In this document: piece after piece, positions 52,879-63,966 of the stretch
Position numbering within the stretch: the stretch's first letter is position 1
How the letters are laid out: each line of letters opens with the position of its first letter
Assembly (NCBI RefSeq): GCF_014652555.1
Contig: NZ_BMZA01000001.1
Location: 346,180 to 410,179 of the forward strand
DNA: 64,000 nt
Direction: 5' to 3'
Source of the DNA: Novosphingobium colocasiae
GTDB lineage: Bacteria > Pseudomonadota > Alphaproteobacteria > Sphingomonadales > Sphingomonadaceae
Made by a program: the position numbers and the translations under genes
Notes under the pieces: model-generated
What the model was told of the DNA's origin: nothing
Databases searched by the model: none
Seen by the model: only the letters and a program-made list of their open reading frames with translations

Positions 52879-54348
52879 TCACATACCGATCCGCTGCAAG
52901 GTGGCCTGATAGCCGTATGTCCTGCCCGGGGTGCAGGTGCCGGGGCGGCGATAGAGGCAGGGGAAGCCGTGCGCGTCCGACTCGCATCGCTCCAGCCGGT
53001 ATCCCGCCGGGCCCGCGCCCCGCGCCAGCAGCAGCGCGTTGGCGGCGCGGGTGACGGCGGGGGGCATCGCGGTCCTGCCGGTCATCACACCTTCGGGGAT
53101 CAACAACAGCGGGCGTGGGGTGGAGAGCAGCGCGGGCACGAGCTGGCTCTTGTACTCGAACGGGAAGGCGATGGCGCAGGTGCGCGGATCACGCGTGGCG
53201 TTATCCGCGAGCCGCGCTACCGCACCGCCGCCGCGATAGGCTCCCGCTCCCCCGGTGACCTGCGCCGACCACACTGACAGCAGCGCCCAGCCAAGGCAGA
53301 CCAGCGCCGCCTGCGGCAGCCCGGCGGGACGGCCGCCGCGCGCCCGCTCGATCAGCCACACCGTCCCGGTCGCCGCCAGCACCAAGAGGCACAGGGTGGT
53401 CAGCCAGACGAAGCGGTATTCCTTGTGGCCGATCAGGCTGTGGACCAGCAGGTTCGCCAGCGCCGCCCACAGCAGCGGCCACAACCGCGCCGGGGCGCAC
53501 AGCGCGGCCAGTCCGATCGCCAGACCCACCGGGGCCAGATGCGTGTTCAGCATCGTCAGGTAAGCATCGGCGGGCAGGGTGCCGAAGCGGGCGGCGATGC
53601 CTGCGCCAAGGTTGAGCCGCACGGTCACCACCGCCCAGCCGTAAGGGACTGCCCCGGCCGCCAGATCGCTCAAGGCACCCAGCACCACGGCCAGCACTGC
53701 TCCGCCCAGCACGGGCACCCAGCGCGCCCGGTCCGCCCGCAGCGCGGTCAGCGCCAGCACGGCAGCAGCGGGGGCGTATTGCAGCCGCACCAGCACCGCC
53801 AGCCCCAGCAGCAGGCCCGCCCCCGCCAGCCGGGCGCGGCGCGGTTCGGGATCGAGCAGCAGCGCGGCGCCTGCCAGCACCAGCGCCGCGCCCAGGCTTT
53901 CGGACAGCAGCAACTGGCTGAACAGGGCGCTTTCCCACCACAGCGACACGACGGCCAGCGCCGCCAGCCCCGCGCCGCGCGAATGGTACGATCCGATCCG
54001 CCACGCGGCGGGCAGGGCGATCAGCGTGAGCAGCAGGAACGTGGCCCGGGCAAGGCCGACGGCCAGCAGCGTGCCCGGGGCGATGGCGTGGCCGAGCCAG
54101 ACCGGCCCCGCCAGCAGTTGCGGGATCAGCGCATTGCGCAGGCCCGCCCGGCTTTCCCAGGGGATCAGCCCCTGACCGGTGACGATCCGGTTCGCCTGTT
54201 CGAGATACTGCATCAGCTCGTCGGAATAGCCGATGTCGGTCAGGCTGAACTGCCAGGCGCGCAGGGCCAGCCCGGCCAGCACGACAGTTATCGCCAGTGC
54301 CGGCCAGCCAAGCCGTTCGTGTCGCGCGTTGCCCGGTGCCCCCTGCAT
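52879..54348 (-). CDS. GT-C mannosyltransferase-like membrane protein (ALG9/PIG-B type)
   Basis: A 489-residue membrane protein with about ten helices. The first luminal-type loop reads YSDELMQYLEQANRIVTGQG with the acidic DE catalytic pair, followed by IPWESRAGLRN, and a later loop has HKEYRF; both are hallmarks of the GT22 (ALG9/PIG-B) dolichol-sugar mannosyltransferases. It likely transfers a sugar from a polyprenyl carrier to a cell-envelope glycan. No other glycan genes are adjacent, so the acceptor is unknown. Confidence 0.8.
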   Translation of the reverse strand: MQGAPGNARHERLGWPALAITVVLAGLALRAWQFSLTDIGYSDELMQYLEQANRIVTGQGLIPWESRAGLRNALIPQLLAGPVWLGHAIAPGTLLAVGLARATFLLLTLIALPAAWRIGSYHSRGAGLAALAVVSLWWESALFSQLLLSESLGAALVLAGAALLLDPEPRRARLAGAGLLLGLAVLVRLQYAPAAAVLALTALRADRARWVPVLGGAVLAVVLGALSDLAAGAVPYGWAVVTVRLNLGAGIAARFGTLPADAYLTMLNTHLAPVGLAIGLAALCAPARLWPLLWAALANLLVHSLIGHKEYRFVWLTTLCLLVLAATGTVWLIERARGGRPAGLPQAALVCLGWALLSVWSAQVTGGAGAYRGGGAVARLADNATRDPRTCAIAFPFEYKSQLVPALLSTPRPLLLIPEGVMTGRTAMPPAVTRAANALLLARGAGPAGYRLERCESDAHGFPCLYRRPGTCTPGRTYGYQATLQRIGM

Positions 54349-54455
54349 CGCCTTGTCTTAGGGCGAGTTGGCCGCAGGTCAAAATGCGCAAGTGCGCAAA
54401 AATCGGCCGCTTGCCCCTTGCCGCGCGACTCATCACCGTGCCATAGGAACAAACC

Positions 54456-55061
54456 ATGATCGCCAAGCTCACCGGCCTGCTCGACGATACCGGTCCTGAC
54501 TGGGCGGTGATCGACGTCAATGGGGTGGGCTATCTGGTGTTCTGCTCGGCCCGAACGCTCTCGCACCTCGGCATCCGGGGCGATCGGGTGGTGGTCCACA
54601 CCGAAATGCAGGTGAGCGAGACGGACCAGCGCCTGATCGGCTTCGCCAGCGCGGCGGAGCGCAACTGGTTCCGCCTGCTGACCGCGATCCAGGGCGTGGG
54701 CAGCAAGGTGGCGCTGGCGATCCTCTCGGCGCTGACCACGGAGGAACTGCAAACCGCCTGCGCGCGTGGCGATGCCGCCATGGTCGCGCGGGCGAACGGG
54801 GTAGGGCCGAAACTCGCCAGCCGCATCGTCAACGAACTGAAGGACAAGGCCGGCGGCATGCCGACCGCGCCGGGCCTGCCGGGCACGATGGCGGTGGCGT
54901 CACCCGGATCGGCCAGCGCGGATGCGGTGTCGGCGCTGCAGAACCTTGGTTTCAAGCCGGCGGTGGCCGCCAGTGCCGTCGCTCACGCCGAAGCCGAACT
55001 GGGCGAAGGCGCGGGTTTGAACGATCTGGTGCGGGTGGCGTTGAAGAAGGCGGCGGGGTGA
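54456..55061 (+). CDS. ruvA: Holliday junction branch migration protein RuvA
   Basis: A 201-residue RuvA: N-terminal OB fold ([20 protein letters not shown]), two helix-hairpin-helix motifs ([13 protein letters not shown] and [21 protein letters not shown]) and a C-terminal domain III ([16 protein letters not shown]) that contacts RuvB. It binds the four-way junction. Its stop overlaps the next ATG by one base, but the next gene is an ORFan, not ruvB. Confidence 0.96.
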   Translation: MIAKLTGLLDDTGPDWAVIDVNGVGYLVFCSARTLSHLGIRGDRVVVHTEMQVSETDQRLIGFASAAERNWFRLLTAIQGVGSKVALAILSALTTEELQTACARGDAAMVARANGVGPKLASRIVNELKDKAGGMPTAPGLPGTMAVASPGSASADAVSALQNLGFKPAVAASAVAHAEAELGEGAGLNDLVRVALKKAAG

Positions 55062-55678
55062 TGCTCAAATTCCCGGGTGTCGCCATGGGACTGGTTCTGC
55101 TTTGTTGCGCCCCCGCCGGCTACGCATCGCGGCTTGAGAAATCGAACGTCTCCAGCTTCCCCGAAGACATGGCCCGGGATGATAGCCTGATGCGTATCGC
55201 GGGCGAAAATCCATTGTGGGTTGCGAACGGGCTTGGGCCGTATGTTTCGCGCTGGCGCATGGAAATATCGGGCATAAAGCGAGATAAGCTCATTATCCGG
55301 TTGGATGAGCATTCGTCCGGTAAAGTCTCCGGAACCTACATCCGGATTTACAAAAGCAATCGCGCGTTGCGGTTACGCGAGAAAAGAGGATTTGCCATTT
55401 CGCGCCCGGCATTTGAGGCGTTGAAATCCGAGGCCGCGCAAAAAGGAATTCTGAACCTGCCTCGTCAGGGCTGGGAGCTTAGTTCCGACCCGGAGACCAT
55501 CTGTATGGATGGCGAGGACGTTCTCATCGAGCGGGTGGATGCACGGGGGTATTACGCTACCGGAGGCAATAGTTGGTGCAGTGCGCCAGCATACTTTTTA
55601 GAATTCGCTGCCCGGATAATTCGCTTGTCCGGTGGGTTCGGCCTTTCCTTGCTGGTATACGCAGAAGATGACCGATAA
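55061..55678 (+). CDS. AT-rich exported hypothetical protein between ruvA and ruvB
   Basis: A 205-residue protein with a signal peptide ([23 protein letters not shown]) and a mature domain with two cysteines ([13 protein letters not shown] and [12 protein letters not shown]) that may pair in the periplasm. The W-E-L-S...C-x-D-G...E...Y...C spacing recurs in small exported proteins of sphingomonads as far as I recall, but there is no named family. It is clearly AT-richer than ruvA and ruvB. It overlaps ruvA by one base (TGATG) and ruvB by 11 bases, so it is fully built into the operon. Confidence 0.75.
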   Translation: MLKFPGVAMGLVLLCCAPAGYASRLEKSNVSSFPEDMARDDSLMRIAGENPLWVANGLGPYVSRWRMEISGIKRDKLIIRLDEHSSGKVSGTYIRIYKSNRALRLREKRGFAISRPAFEALKSEAAQKGILNLPRQGWELSSDPETICMDGEDVLIERVDARGYYATGGNSWCSAPAYFLEFAARIIRLSGGFGLSLLVYAEDDR

Positions 55679-56720
55679 CCCCATCCTCACCTCTTCCCGC
55701 CAGCCTGAAGACGCTGACGCGGCGCTTCGGCCCAAGACTTTGGCGGAATTCGTCGGGCAGGCGGCGGCCAAGGACAACCTGCGGGTGTTCATCGAAAGCG
55801 CGCGGTCGCGGCGCGAGGCGATGGATCATGTGCTGTTCTTCGGCCCGCCGGGGCTTGGCAAGACCACGCTGGCGCAGATCGTCGCGCGCGAGCTGGGCGT
55901 GGGCTTTCGCGCCACCAGCGGTCCGGTGATCGCCAAGGCCGGCGATCTGGCCGCGCTGCTGACCAATCTGGAACACGGCGATGTCCTGTTCATCGACGAG
56001 ATCCACCGCCTCAATCCGGTGGTGGAGGAAGTGCTCTATCCGGCGATGGAGGATCGGGCGCTCGATCTCATCATCGGCGAAGGGCCTTCGGCGCGATCGG
56101 TGCGGATCGACCTGCCGCCGTTCACCCTGATCGGGGCGACCACCCGCCAGGGGCTGTTGCAGACCCCGCTGCGCGATCGGTTCGGCATTCCGGTACGGTT
56201 GCAGTTCTATTCGGTGGACGAGCTGGAGAAGGTCGTCACGCGCGGGGCGGGGCTGCTCGGCGTCGGCATCGACAAGGGCGGGGCGACCGAGATTGCCCGG
56301 CGTGCGCGCGGCACGCCGCGCGTGGCGGGGCGGCTGATGCGCCGGGTGCGCGATTTCGCGCATGTCGCGGGATCGGACACCATCACCCGCGCCATCGCCG
56401 ACGATTCGCTGACCCGCCTGGAGGTGGACGCGATCGGCCTTGATGCGCAGGATCGCCGTTATCTCAGGATGATAGCGGAGATCTACAAAGGCGGGCCGGT
56501 GGGCGTGGAAACGCTGGCGGCGGGCCTGTCCGAACCGCGCGACACGATCGAGGAAGTGATCGAACCCTACCTCATCCAGCTTGGCCTGGTGGCGCGCACG
56601 GCGCGGGGGCGGTGCCTGAACGATGGCGGCTGGAAGCATCTCGGCATGGTCCCGCCAGCGAGCCCGGCACCCTTCGGACAGGGCGGCCTGTTCGATTCGC
56701 CGGCATCCGACGGGGACTGA
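55668..56720 (+). CDS. ruvB: Holliday junction helicase RuvB
   Basis: A 350-residue AAA+ motor that drives branch migration with RuvA. Walker [11 protein letters not shown], Walker [10 protein letters not shown], sensor 1 GATTRQGLL, and the arginine finger segment TPLRDRFG are present, followed by the winged-helix domain ([18 protein letters not shown]). ATG 55668 (MTDNPIL) lies inside the end of the ORFan gene. The C-terminal ~20 residues are Pro/Gly-rich. Confidence 0.97.
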   Translation: MTDNPILTSSRQPEDADAALRPKTLAEFVGQAAAKDNLRVFIESARSRREAMDHVLFFGPPGLGKTTLAQIVARELGVGFRATSGPVIAKAGDLAALLTNLEHGDVLFIDEIHRLNPVVEEVLYPAMEDRALDLIIGEGPSARSVRIDLPPFTLIGATTRQGLLQTPLRDRFGIPVRLQFYSVDELEKVVTRGAGLLGVGIDKGGATEIARRARGTPRVAGRLMRRVRDFAHVAGSDTITRAIADDSLTRLEVDAIGLDAQDRRYLRMIAEIYKGGPVGVETLAAGLSEPRDTIEEVIEPYLIQLGLVARTARGRCLNDGGWKHLGMVPPASPAPFGQGGLFDSPASDGD

Positions 56721-56986
56721 CCTTCGCGGCCGATATCGCGTCGCGAGCGTCGGGCAGCTTTACAAGCCATGGGTGCGGCAGTCCCGATGTGGAACAGGTT
56801 GGGTGGCAACCCTGTAAGTTGATCGCTTTTCCCGCATCGGGACGGACGATTCACAGTTAACGCCGTTGTCCCGTTAACCGGAAACTGCGTTGTTTGTGTC
56901 AGATGGAAGGCGCGAAAGGTCTTTGGGCTCAATCCCTTGGCATTTCGAAGCGTCCTTCCGGGACGTAAACAAAGAAAGCAACGCGT

Positions 56987-57937
56987 ATGTCGGTTCGGAT
57001 GGCCCTTGCGAAATTGTCTGCCTGCGCGGCGGGCTGCGCAATCATTGGCGGCGGTGCCGTTCACGTGGCGGAAAAGCCGTCCAAGGACGTGCAGTACCGC
57101 AAGGTGAAGATGGTCAAGGCCGAAGCCCCGGTCAGGACCGTCAAGCGCGTGGTCCACAAGGACAAGCCGCGGATGGTCAAGCGCGTGCGCAAGATCGTCA
57201 AGCGCACCTGCTGCGAAGCGCCGCAGATGGCGATGGTGCCGCTGCCCGCACCCTATATCCCGCCTGCTCCGCCGGAAATGCCTTCGGGCGGCGGCGGCGC
57301 GGTGCCGGTGATCATCGGCGGTGGCGGCATGGGCGGCTTCGGCGGCGGCTTCTTTGGGGGCTTCTTCGGCGGCGGTGGCGGGTCCAGCGGCGGCAACGTG
57401 GTGATCAGCTCCACGTCGAGCGGCGGCTCCACCTCGTCGTCCAGCTCGTCGGGCGGGCTGACCAGCACCACCACCGGCGGGTCCACCTCGACCTCGACCG
57501 GTGGGCTGACCTCGACCACCACCACCGGCGGCATCTCGACCTCGACCTCGACCAGCTCGGGTAACGTCTCGACGTCGTCGGGCAATGTTTCCACCAGTTC
57601 GGGCAACGTCTCGACCAGTTCGGGCAACGTATCGACCAGTTCGGGTAACGTCTCCACCTCGTCGAGCACTTCGACCTCCTCGGGCAACGTCTCGACGTCC
57701 AGCTCGACCAGTTCCTCCACCTCGTCGTCGACCTCTTCCTCGACCTCGTCGAGCACGTCGTCGTCCACCTCCAGCTCCACCAGCTCATCCACGTCGTCGA
57801 GCACCTCGGGCGGGAACACGACGACGACCACGTCGACCTCCAGCGGCACGGACGTTCCCGCACCGCCGATGCTGATCCTGTTCGGCGCGGCGGCTGCCAC
57901 CATCGTCGGTCGCCGCCGGGCCGCGAAGAAGGCCTGA
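56987..57937 (+). CDS. Ser/Thr-repeat surface protein with PEP-CTERM-type sorting tail
   Basis: A 316-residue protein. An N-terminal hydrophobic segment (LSACAAGCAIIGGGAVHVA) is followed by a Lys/Arg-rich stretch (about 30-75), a Pro then Gly-rich region, and ~150 residues made almost only of Ser, Thr, Gly, Asn and Val, including six-residue SGNVST repeats. The end VPAPPMLILFGAAAATIVGRRRAAKK is the sphingomonad form of PEP-CTERM: short motif, one membrane helix and an Arg cluster for exosortase processing. Heavy O-glycosylation is plausible. The 266-base upstream gap holds its leader; a strong terminator follows. Confidence 0.82.
   Translation: MSVRMALAKLSACAAGCAIIGGGAVHVAEKPSKDVQYRKVKMVKAEAPVRTVKRVVHKDKPRMVKRVRKIVKRTCCEAPQMAMVPLPAPYIPPAPPEMPSGGGGAVPVIIGGGGMGGFGGGFFGGFFGGGGGSSGGNVVISSTSSGGSTSSSSSSGGLTSTTTGGSTSTSTGGLTSTTTTGGISTSTSTSSGNVSTSSGNVSTSSGNVSTSSGNVSTSSGNVSTSSSTSTSSGNVSTSSSTSSSTSSSTSSSTSSSTSSSTSSSTSSSTSSSTSGGNTTTTTSTSSGTDVPAPPMLILFGAAAATIVGRRRAAKKA
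57554..57657 (+). repeat. 18-bp coding tandem repeats (SGNVST units)
   Basis: Five to six near-identical 18-bp units of the type TCGGGCAACGTCTCGACC encode successive SGNVST hexapeptides, followed by looser Ser/Thr codon repeats to about 57815. Third-position differences between units (for example GGTAAC/GGCAAT, GTCTCG/GTTTCC) show divergence after duplication. Confidence 0.85.
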
Positions 57938-57974
57938 GGCATTCGGTCATAGATCCCCCGCGGGGATCGGCCTG

Positions 57975-58005
57975 AAGGGCGGCGTCGGGGGGCGTCGCCC
58001 TTTTT
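57975..58005 (+). terminator. Intrinsic terminator of the PEP-CTERM gene
   Basis: A 10-bp stem AAGGGCGGCG (57975-57984) with CGTCGCCCTT (57993-58002), including one G-U pair, with an eight-base G-rich loop and a run of five T. It lies 38 bases after the stop. Confidence 0.85.
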
Positions 58006-58020
58006 CGTGGGCGGCGCGAC

Positions 58021-58163
58021 CTTAAAGCATGGCGGGTATAATCAGCCCCAGAAGTTCCGTTCGTGTCGAGCGAAGTCGAGACATGCTTGCCCTGCGCTTA
58101 CGTATCTCGACTTCGCTCGATACGAACGGAGGTCGATTCTGATTTCAAGCGCGTGGTGTTAGT
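58021..58163. repeat. Long-hairpin element, family C, copy 3
   Basis: Left arm CCGTTCGTGTCGAGCGAAGT... (58057-58084) and right arm ...TTCGCTCGATACGAACGG (58102-58129), with G-U or mismatched pairs where the left arm keeps the GTGTC/GACAT form and the right arm the GATAC/GTATC form. Flanks start CTTAAAGCAT and end GTGTTAG as in the other copies. It is between two convergent genes. This is a less perfect, perhaps older or hybrid copy. Confidence 0.88.
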
Positions 58164-58200
58164 CTCGCGTGGCGAACCCAGCGTCTAACACTCACCCAAA

Positions 58201-58238
58201 CGAAAACCCCGCCCGGCTCGCACCGGACGGGGTTTTCG
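58201..58238 (-). terminator. Intrinsic terminator of acnA
   Basis: An 11-bp stem CGAAAACCCCG (58201-58211) with CGGGGTTTTCG (58228-58238), extended inward by CCGG/CCGG past one mismatch. Read leftward it ends in TTTTCGTTTGGG, giving a T-rich exit 19-56 bases after the aconitase stop. Confidence 0.82.
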
Positions 58239-58256
58239 CGATGTCGGGCCTTTCGC

Positions 58257-60941
<2,685 letters not shown>

Positions 60942-61186
60942 GTGGGCGTGTTTCCCCTATGGTTGTTATGCCTGCGCCGGCGGCGCGGCGGGCGTTTTTG
61001 AACCGCGCCGTGCTGCATCGCGATAAGCGGATTCGTCGGCCCCGCCGATGCGCGCATAGGCGCGTCAGGTCAAGGGGGTGGACGTTGCCCATAGGTGCGA
61101 AAAGGGCATGTTTTCGATCGCGGGAGGCCATTTCGGCATTGCTAAAATGATAACACTTCGCAATCGCAACAATCGGTGCCAACCGA

Positions 61187-62071
61187 TCACTCGCGGTGCC
61201 GGTGCACCGCCATCCAGCAGCCCGCCATCACCAGCGCCGCTCCCGCCAGCGTTGTCGGCGTGAGCGGTTCGGCAAAGAACAGCCAGCCGAACAGCGCGGC
61301 CCATAAAAATCCGCTGTATTCGATGGGCACCAGCACCTGCGCTTCGGCGCGGGCATAGCCCCAGGCCAGGAGCAGCAGGGAAAGGGTGGCCAGCACGGCG
61401 GCCAGCACGATCATGCCGGCCGTCGCGAGACCGACGGGCCGCAACAGCCACGGCGCGGCCGGGGTCAGCACCAGCGCCACCAGCAGGCTCTGGAACAGGG
61501 CGATCTCGATCGGCCGCGCCAGTTGCGCCTGCTTGCGTTGCAGAACCAGGTTGAACGCATAGAACACCGCCGAAAGCAGGATCGCGGCGATGCCAAGCGC
61601 CGTATCGCGGGTGATGCCGCCCAGTTGGAAGCGCCCGGCCGCGATCACCGCCACGCCCAGCAGGCCAAGGACGGAGGCCTTGACCGCGCGGGCGCGGATG
61701 CGTTCGCCCAGCATCAGCGCCGCGATGTACAGCGCCAGGACCGGCGCGATGAAGGAAATGGCGAGGCCCTCTGCCAGCGGGATGCGCACCAGCCCGTAAA
61801 AGAACAGCGCGGCCATGATCGCGGTCACCACCGCGCGCTGGCAATGGACGGCAAGCCCTTGCCGCGAAGGACGCGGGCTGCCGTTGGCCAGCCACAGCGG
61901 GCAGGAGATGACTGCGCCGCAGACATTGCGCAGCAGCAGCGGCGTGAACACGCCGGCGGCGAGCGCCGCGCCTTTCATGGCCGCATCCATGGCGCTGAAC
62001 GTGGCGATCCCGGCCAGCGTGGACAGCGCGGGAAACCATGAGGCGGGAAGGACTTGCGGACGGTCGGGCAT
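61187..62071 (-). CDS. EamA/DMT-family transporter
   Basis: A 294-residue inner-membrane protein with ten predicted helices arranged as two EamA repeats (first ALSTLAGIATFSAMDAAMKGAAL, given in part; second starting DTALGIAAILLSAVFYAFNLVL). Export of an amino acid, purine or related metabolite is the usual role; the substrate cannot be read. ATG 62071 has GGAG five bases upstream. In-frame sequence beyond it lacks hydrophobic or family features. Confidence 0.88.
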   Translation of the reverse strand: MPDRPQVLPASWFPALSTLAGIATFSAMDAAMKGAALAAGVFTPLLLRNVCGAVISCPLWLANGSPRPSRQGLAVHCQRAVVTAIMAALFFYGLVRIPLAEGLAISFIAPVLALYIAALMLGERIRARAVKASVLGLLGVAVIAAGRFQLGGITRDTALGIAAILLSAVFYAFNLVLQRKQAQLARPIEIALFQSLLVALVLTPAAPWLLRPVGLATAGMIVLAAVLATLSLLLLAWGYARAEAQVLVPIEYSGFLWAALFGWLFFAEPLTPTTLAGAALVMAGCWMAVHRHRE

Positions 62072-62258
62072 GATTGCTCCCGGTGTCGGCCACCCGGGCG
62101 CGGTGCGCAAGGGGCGAAGCGCCGATGGCAAATCGCGGCCAAGTGCCGGGTTGTGCCCACTCAATTCATCGCAGCGACAGCACGAACGCTTGATGACGGG
62201 CATGGAGCGGGGCTAAGCGTGATGGCGTGCACTGCCGATTGCCCGGCTTGATCGGGCA

Positions 62259-62294
62259 CTCCCGGGCGCGATGGCCTGGCCTCGGGAGCTTTTT
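62259..62294 (+). terminator. Weak terminator-like hairpin in the leader of the L,D-transpeptidase gene
   Basis: Stem CTCCCG (62259-62264) with CGGGAG (62283-62288) followed by CTTTTT. A second small hairpin GCCCG...CGGGC (62241-62257) lies just before it. The stem is short. If used, it would end or attenuate rightward transcription about 70 bases before the start codon. Confidence 0.35.
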
Positions 62295-62360
62295 CAGGAA
62301 GTTCGACGATGCGGCCGCGATGCCCGGACACGGCAACAGGTAGTTCAGCGGGATGAACAG

Positions 62361-63941
62361 ATGACGGTTTCGAAGCGGTTGAAGGTTGGGGGCATGGCGC
62401 GCACGGCGGCGCTCGGGATGAGCGCGATCCCGCTGGGCATGGTCGCGATGGGCTTGCCGGCCAGCCCGGCATGGGCCCAGGCCGCCGGTACCGACGCCGC
62501 GCAGCCCGCGCCCGCCGCCACTCCCGCTCCGGCCAAACCGGCCCGGCGCCCGATCGGTGATCCGATCGGCGATATCACTCGCTCCGGTCCCGCTCCGGCT
62601 CCGTCCGCGTCGGCCACTCCGGCGCCGGTTGCCGCACCCGGCACGGTGCCGCCGCTACCGGCCGCCCCGCCTTCGGTCGCGCCGGTCGGCATGGCGGCCA
62701 GCGCGCCGGTCACCCCGGTGGAAGTGCCGATCACCGAACCGGTCATGGCTTGGACGCTCGACGATGCCCGCGCGCTGCTGTCGACCATCGAATTCATCGG
62801 CAAGGAAGGACTGCTGCCGGCCGACTACAAGCCGGCCGCGTTGCGCCAGGCGATCGCGGTGGGCGAAGGGCCGGCGCTGGACGAACTGGCCAGCCGCCTG
62901 TGCGGCTGGCTGATCGAGGATTTGCGCGATGGCCGCACGCCGGTGCCGGCGCGGGTCCAGTGGTTCGCCATCGATCCCGATCGCGATGCCATGCCGACCG
63001 ACCAGATCATGGCCGAAACCCTCGCCAGCCACGATTTCGCCGGGCTCCCCCTGCGTCTCGCGCCGACGCACCCCGATTATGTCGCGCTCAAGGAGAAGCT
63101 GGCGCAGACGCCGCGAGCCAATGCCGCGCAGATCGCGCTGATCCGCACCAACATGGACCGCTGGCGCTGGCTGCCGCAGGACCTTGGCAAGGCCTACATG
63201 TTCAGCAACGTACCCGAGTTTCAGGTCCGGCTGACGGTCCACAACATGACCAAGGGCACCTGGTGGAACTGGACCAGCGCCACCGTGGTCGGCAAGCCGG
63301 GGAAGACGGCGACGCCGCAGCTTGCGGAAACGGTCAAGGCGGTGGTGTTCAACCCGACCTGGACGGTGCCGCAGTCGATCGTCGTCGGCGAAGGGCTGGG
63401 CGCGAAAGTCATGGGCAATCCGCGCTGGGCCGCCGCCAACGGCTACAAGGGCACCCGCTCGGCAGACGGCACGATCACCGTGGTCCAGCAGCCGGGGCCG
63501 AACAACGCGCTGGGGATGATGAAGATCGACATGCCCAACCCGCATGCGATCTATTTCCATGACACGCCCGCCAAGGAATTCTTCAAGGCCGAAGTGCGCG
63601 CCTTCAGTCACGGCTGCGTGCGCACCGAAAAGGCGGTCGAGCTGGGGATGCTGATCTCCATGCTGGGGGCGGGCGTGAAGACCGAGGATGCCCGCGCGAT
63701 GCACCAGTCCGGGGTCTATACCAAGGTGCCGCTGACCAAGACCTTCCCGGTCTACATCACCTATTTTACCATTGCCGCACCGATCGATCAGACGACCGGG
63801 CAGTTCGGCCCGCTGGCCAAGTTTGCCGACATCTACGGCCGCGACAAGCCGGTGATCGACAGCTTCGCCGCGCCGCGCCAGCTCAAGACCACCCAACGCG
63901 CGAGCGACGAGGCGGTGATCCAGTTGGACAACCCGCTCTAG
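62361..63941 (+). CDS. L,D-transpeptidase (YkuD/YcbB-like)
   Basis: A 526-residue exported murein cross-linking enzyme. A long signal region (VGGMARTAALGMSAIPLGMVAMGLPASPAWAQA, given in full length 33 only by its ends VGGMART...AWAQA) is followed by ~90 Pro/Ala-rich residues, a helical substrate domain (DDARALLSTIEFIGKEGLLP; NMDRWRWLPQDLGKAYMFSN) and the YkuD domain with catalytic His417-Gly-Cys419 in FSHGCVRTEKAVEL. It forms 3-3 cross-links and is beta-lactam-insensitive to most penicillins. ATG 62361 is used; an earlier in-frame ATG at 62271 would add a poor leader. Confidence 0.9.
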   Translation: MTVSKRLKVGGMARTAALGMSAIPLGMVAMGLPASPAWAQAAGTDAAQPAPAATPAPAKPARRPIGDPIGDITRSGPAPAPSASATPAPVAAPGTVPPLPAAPPSVAPVGMAASAPVTPVEVPITEPVMAWTLDDARALLSTIEFIGKEGLLPADYKPAALRQAIAVGEGPALDELASRLCGWLIEDLRDGRTPVPARVQWFAIDPDRDAMPTDQIMAETLASHDFAGLPLRLAPTHPDYVALKEKLAQTPRANAAQIALIRTNMDRWRWLPQDLGKAYMFSNVPEFQVRLTVHNMTKGTWWNWTSATVVGKPGKTATPQLAETVKAVVFNPTWTVPQSIVVGEGLGAKVMGNPRWAAANGYKGTRSADGTITVVQQPGPNNALGMMKIDMPNPHAIYFHDTPAKEFFKAEVRAFSHGCVRTEKAVELGMLISMLGAGVKTEDARAMHQSGVYTKVPLTKTFPVYITYFTIAAPIDQTTGQFGPLAKFADIYGRDKPVIDSFAAPRQLKTTQRASDEAVIQLDNPL

Positions 63942-63966
63942 AGTCGTATTACGTCACCTTGCGGCT

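Noticed and set aside
56939..56951. Possible sigma-54 (-24/-12) promoter before the PEP-CTERM gene: GGCATTTCGAAGC
   Set aside because: GG and GC are separated by nine bases instead of ten, and the TTG before GC is missing, so it does not fit the strict spacing.
57554..57657. Short regularly spaced repeats resembling a CRISPR array
   Set aside because: The units are contiguous 18-bp coding repeats with no unique spacers and keep the reading frame of the surface protein.
57253..57942. 229-residue leftward frame opposite the PEP-CTERM gene
   Set aside because: It is an acidic/Pro/Val low-complexity mirror of the Ser/Thr codon repeats, without a ribosome site or domain; kept only as an observation.
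60975..61005. GC-rich hairpin in the acnA leader as an iron-responsive element
   Set aside because: It lacks the CAGUGN loop and bulged C of an IRE; simple GC-rich pairing is common in this DNA.
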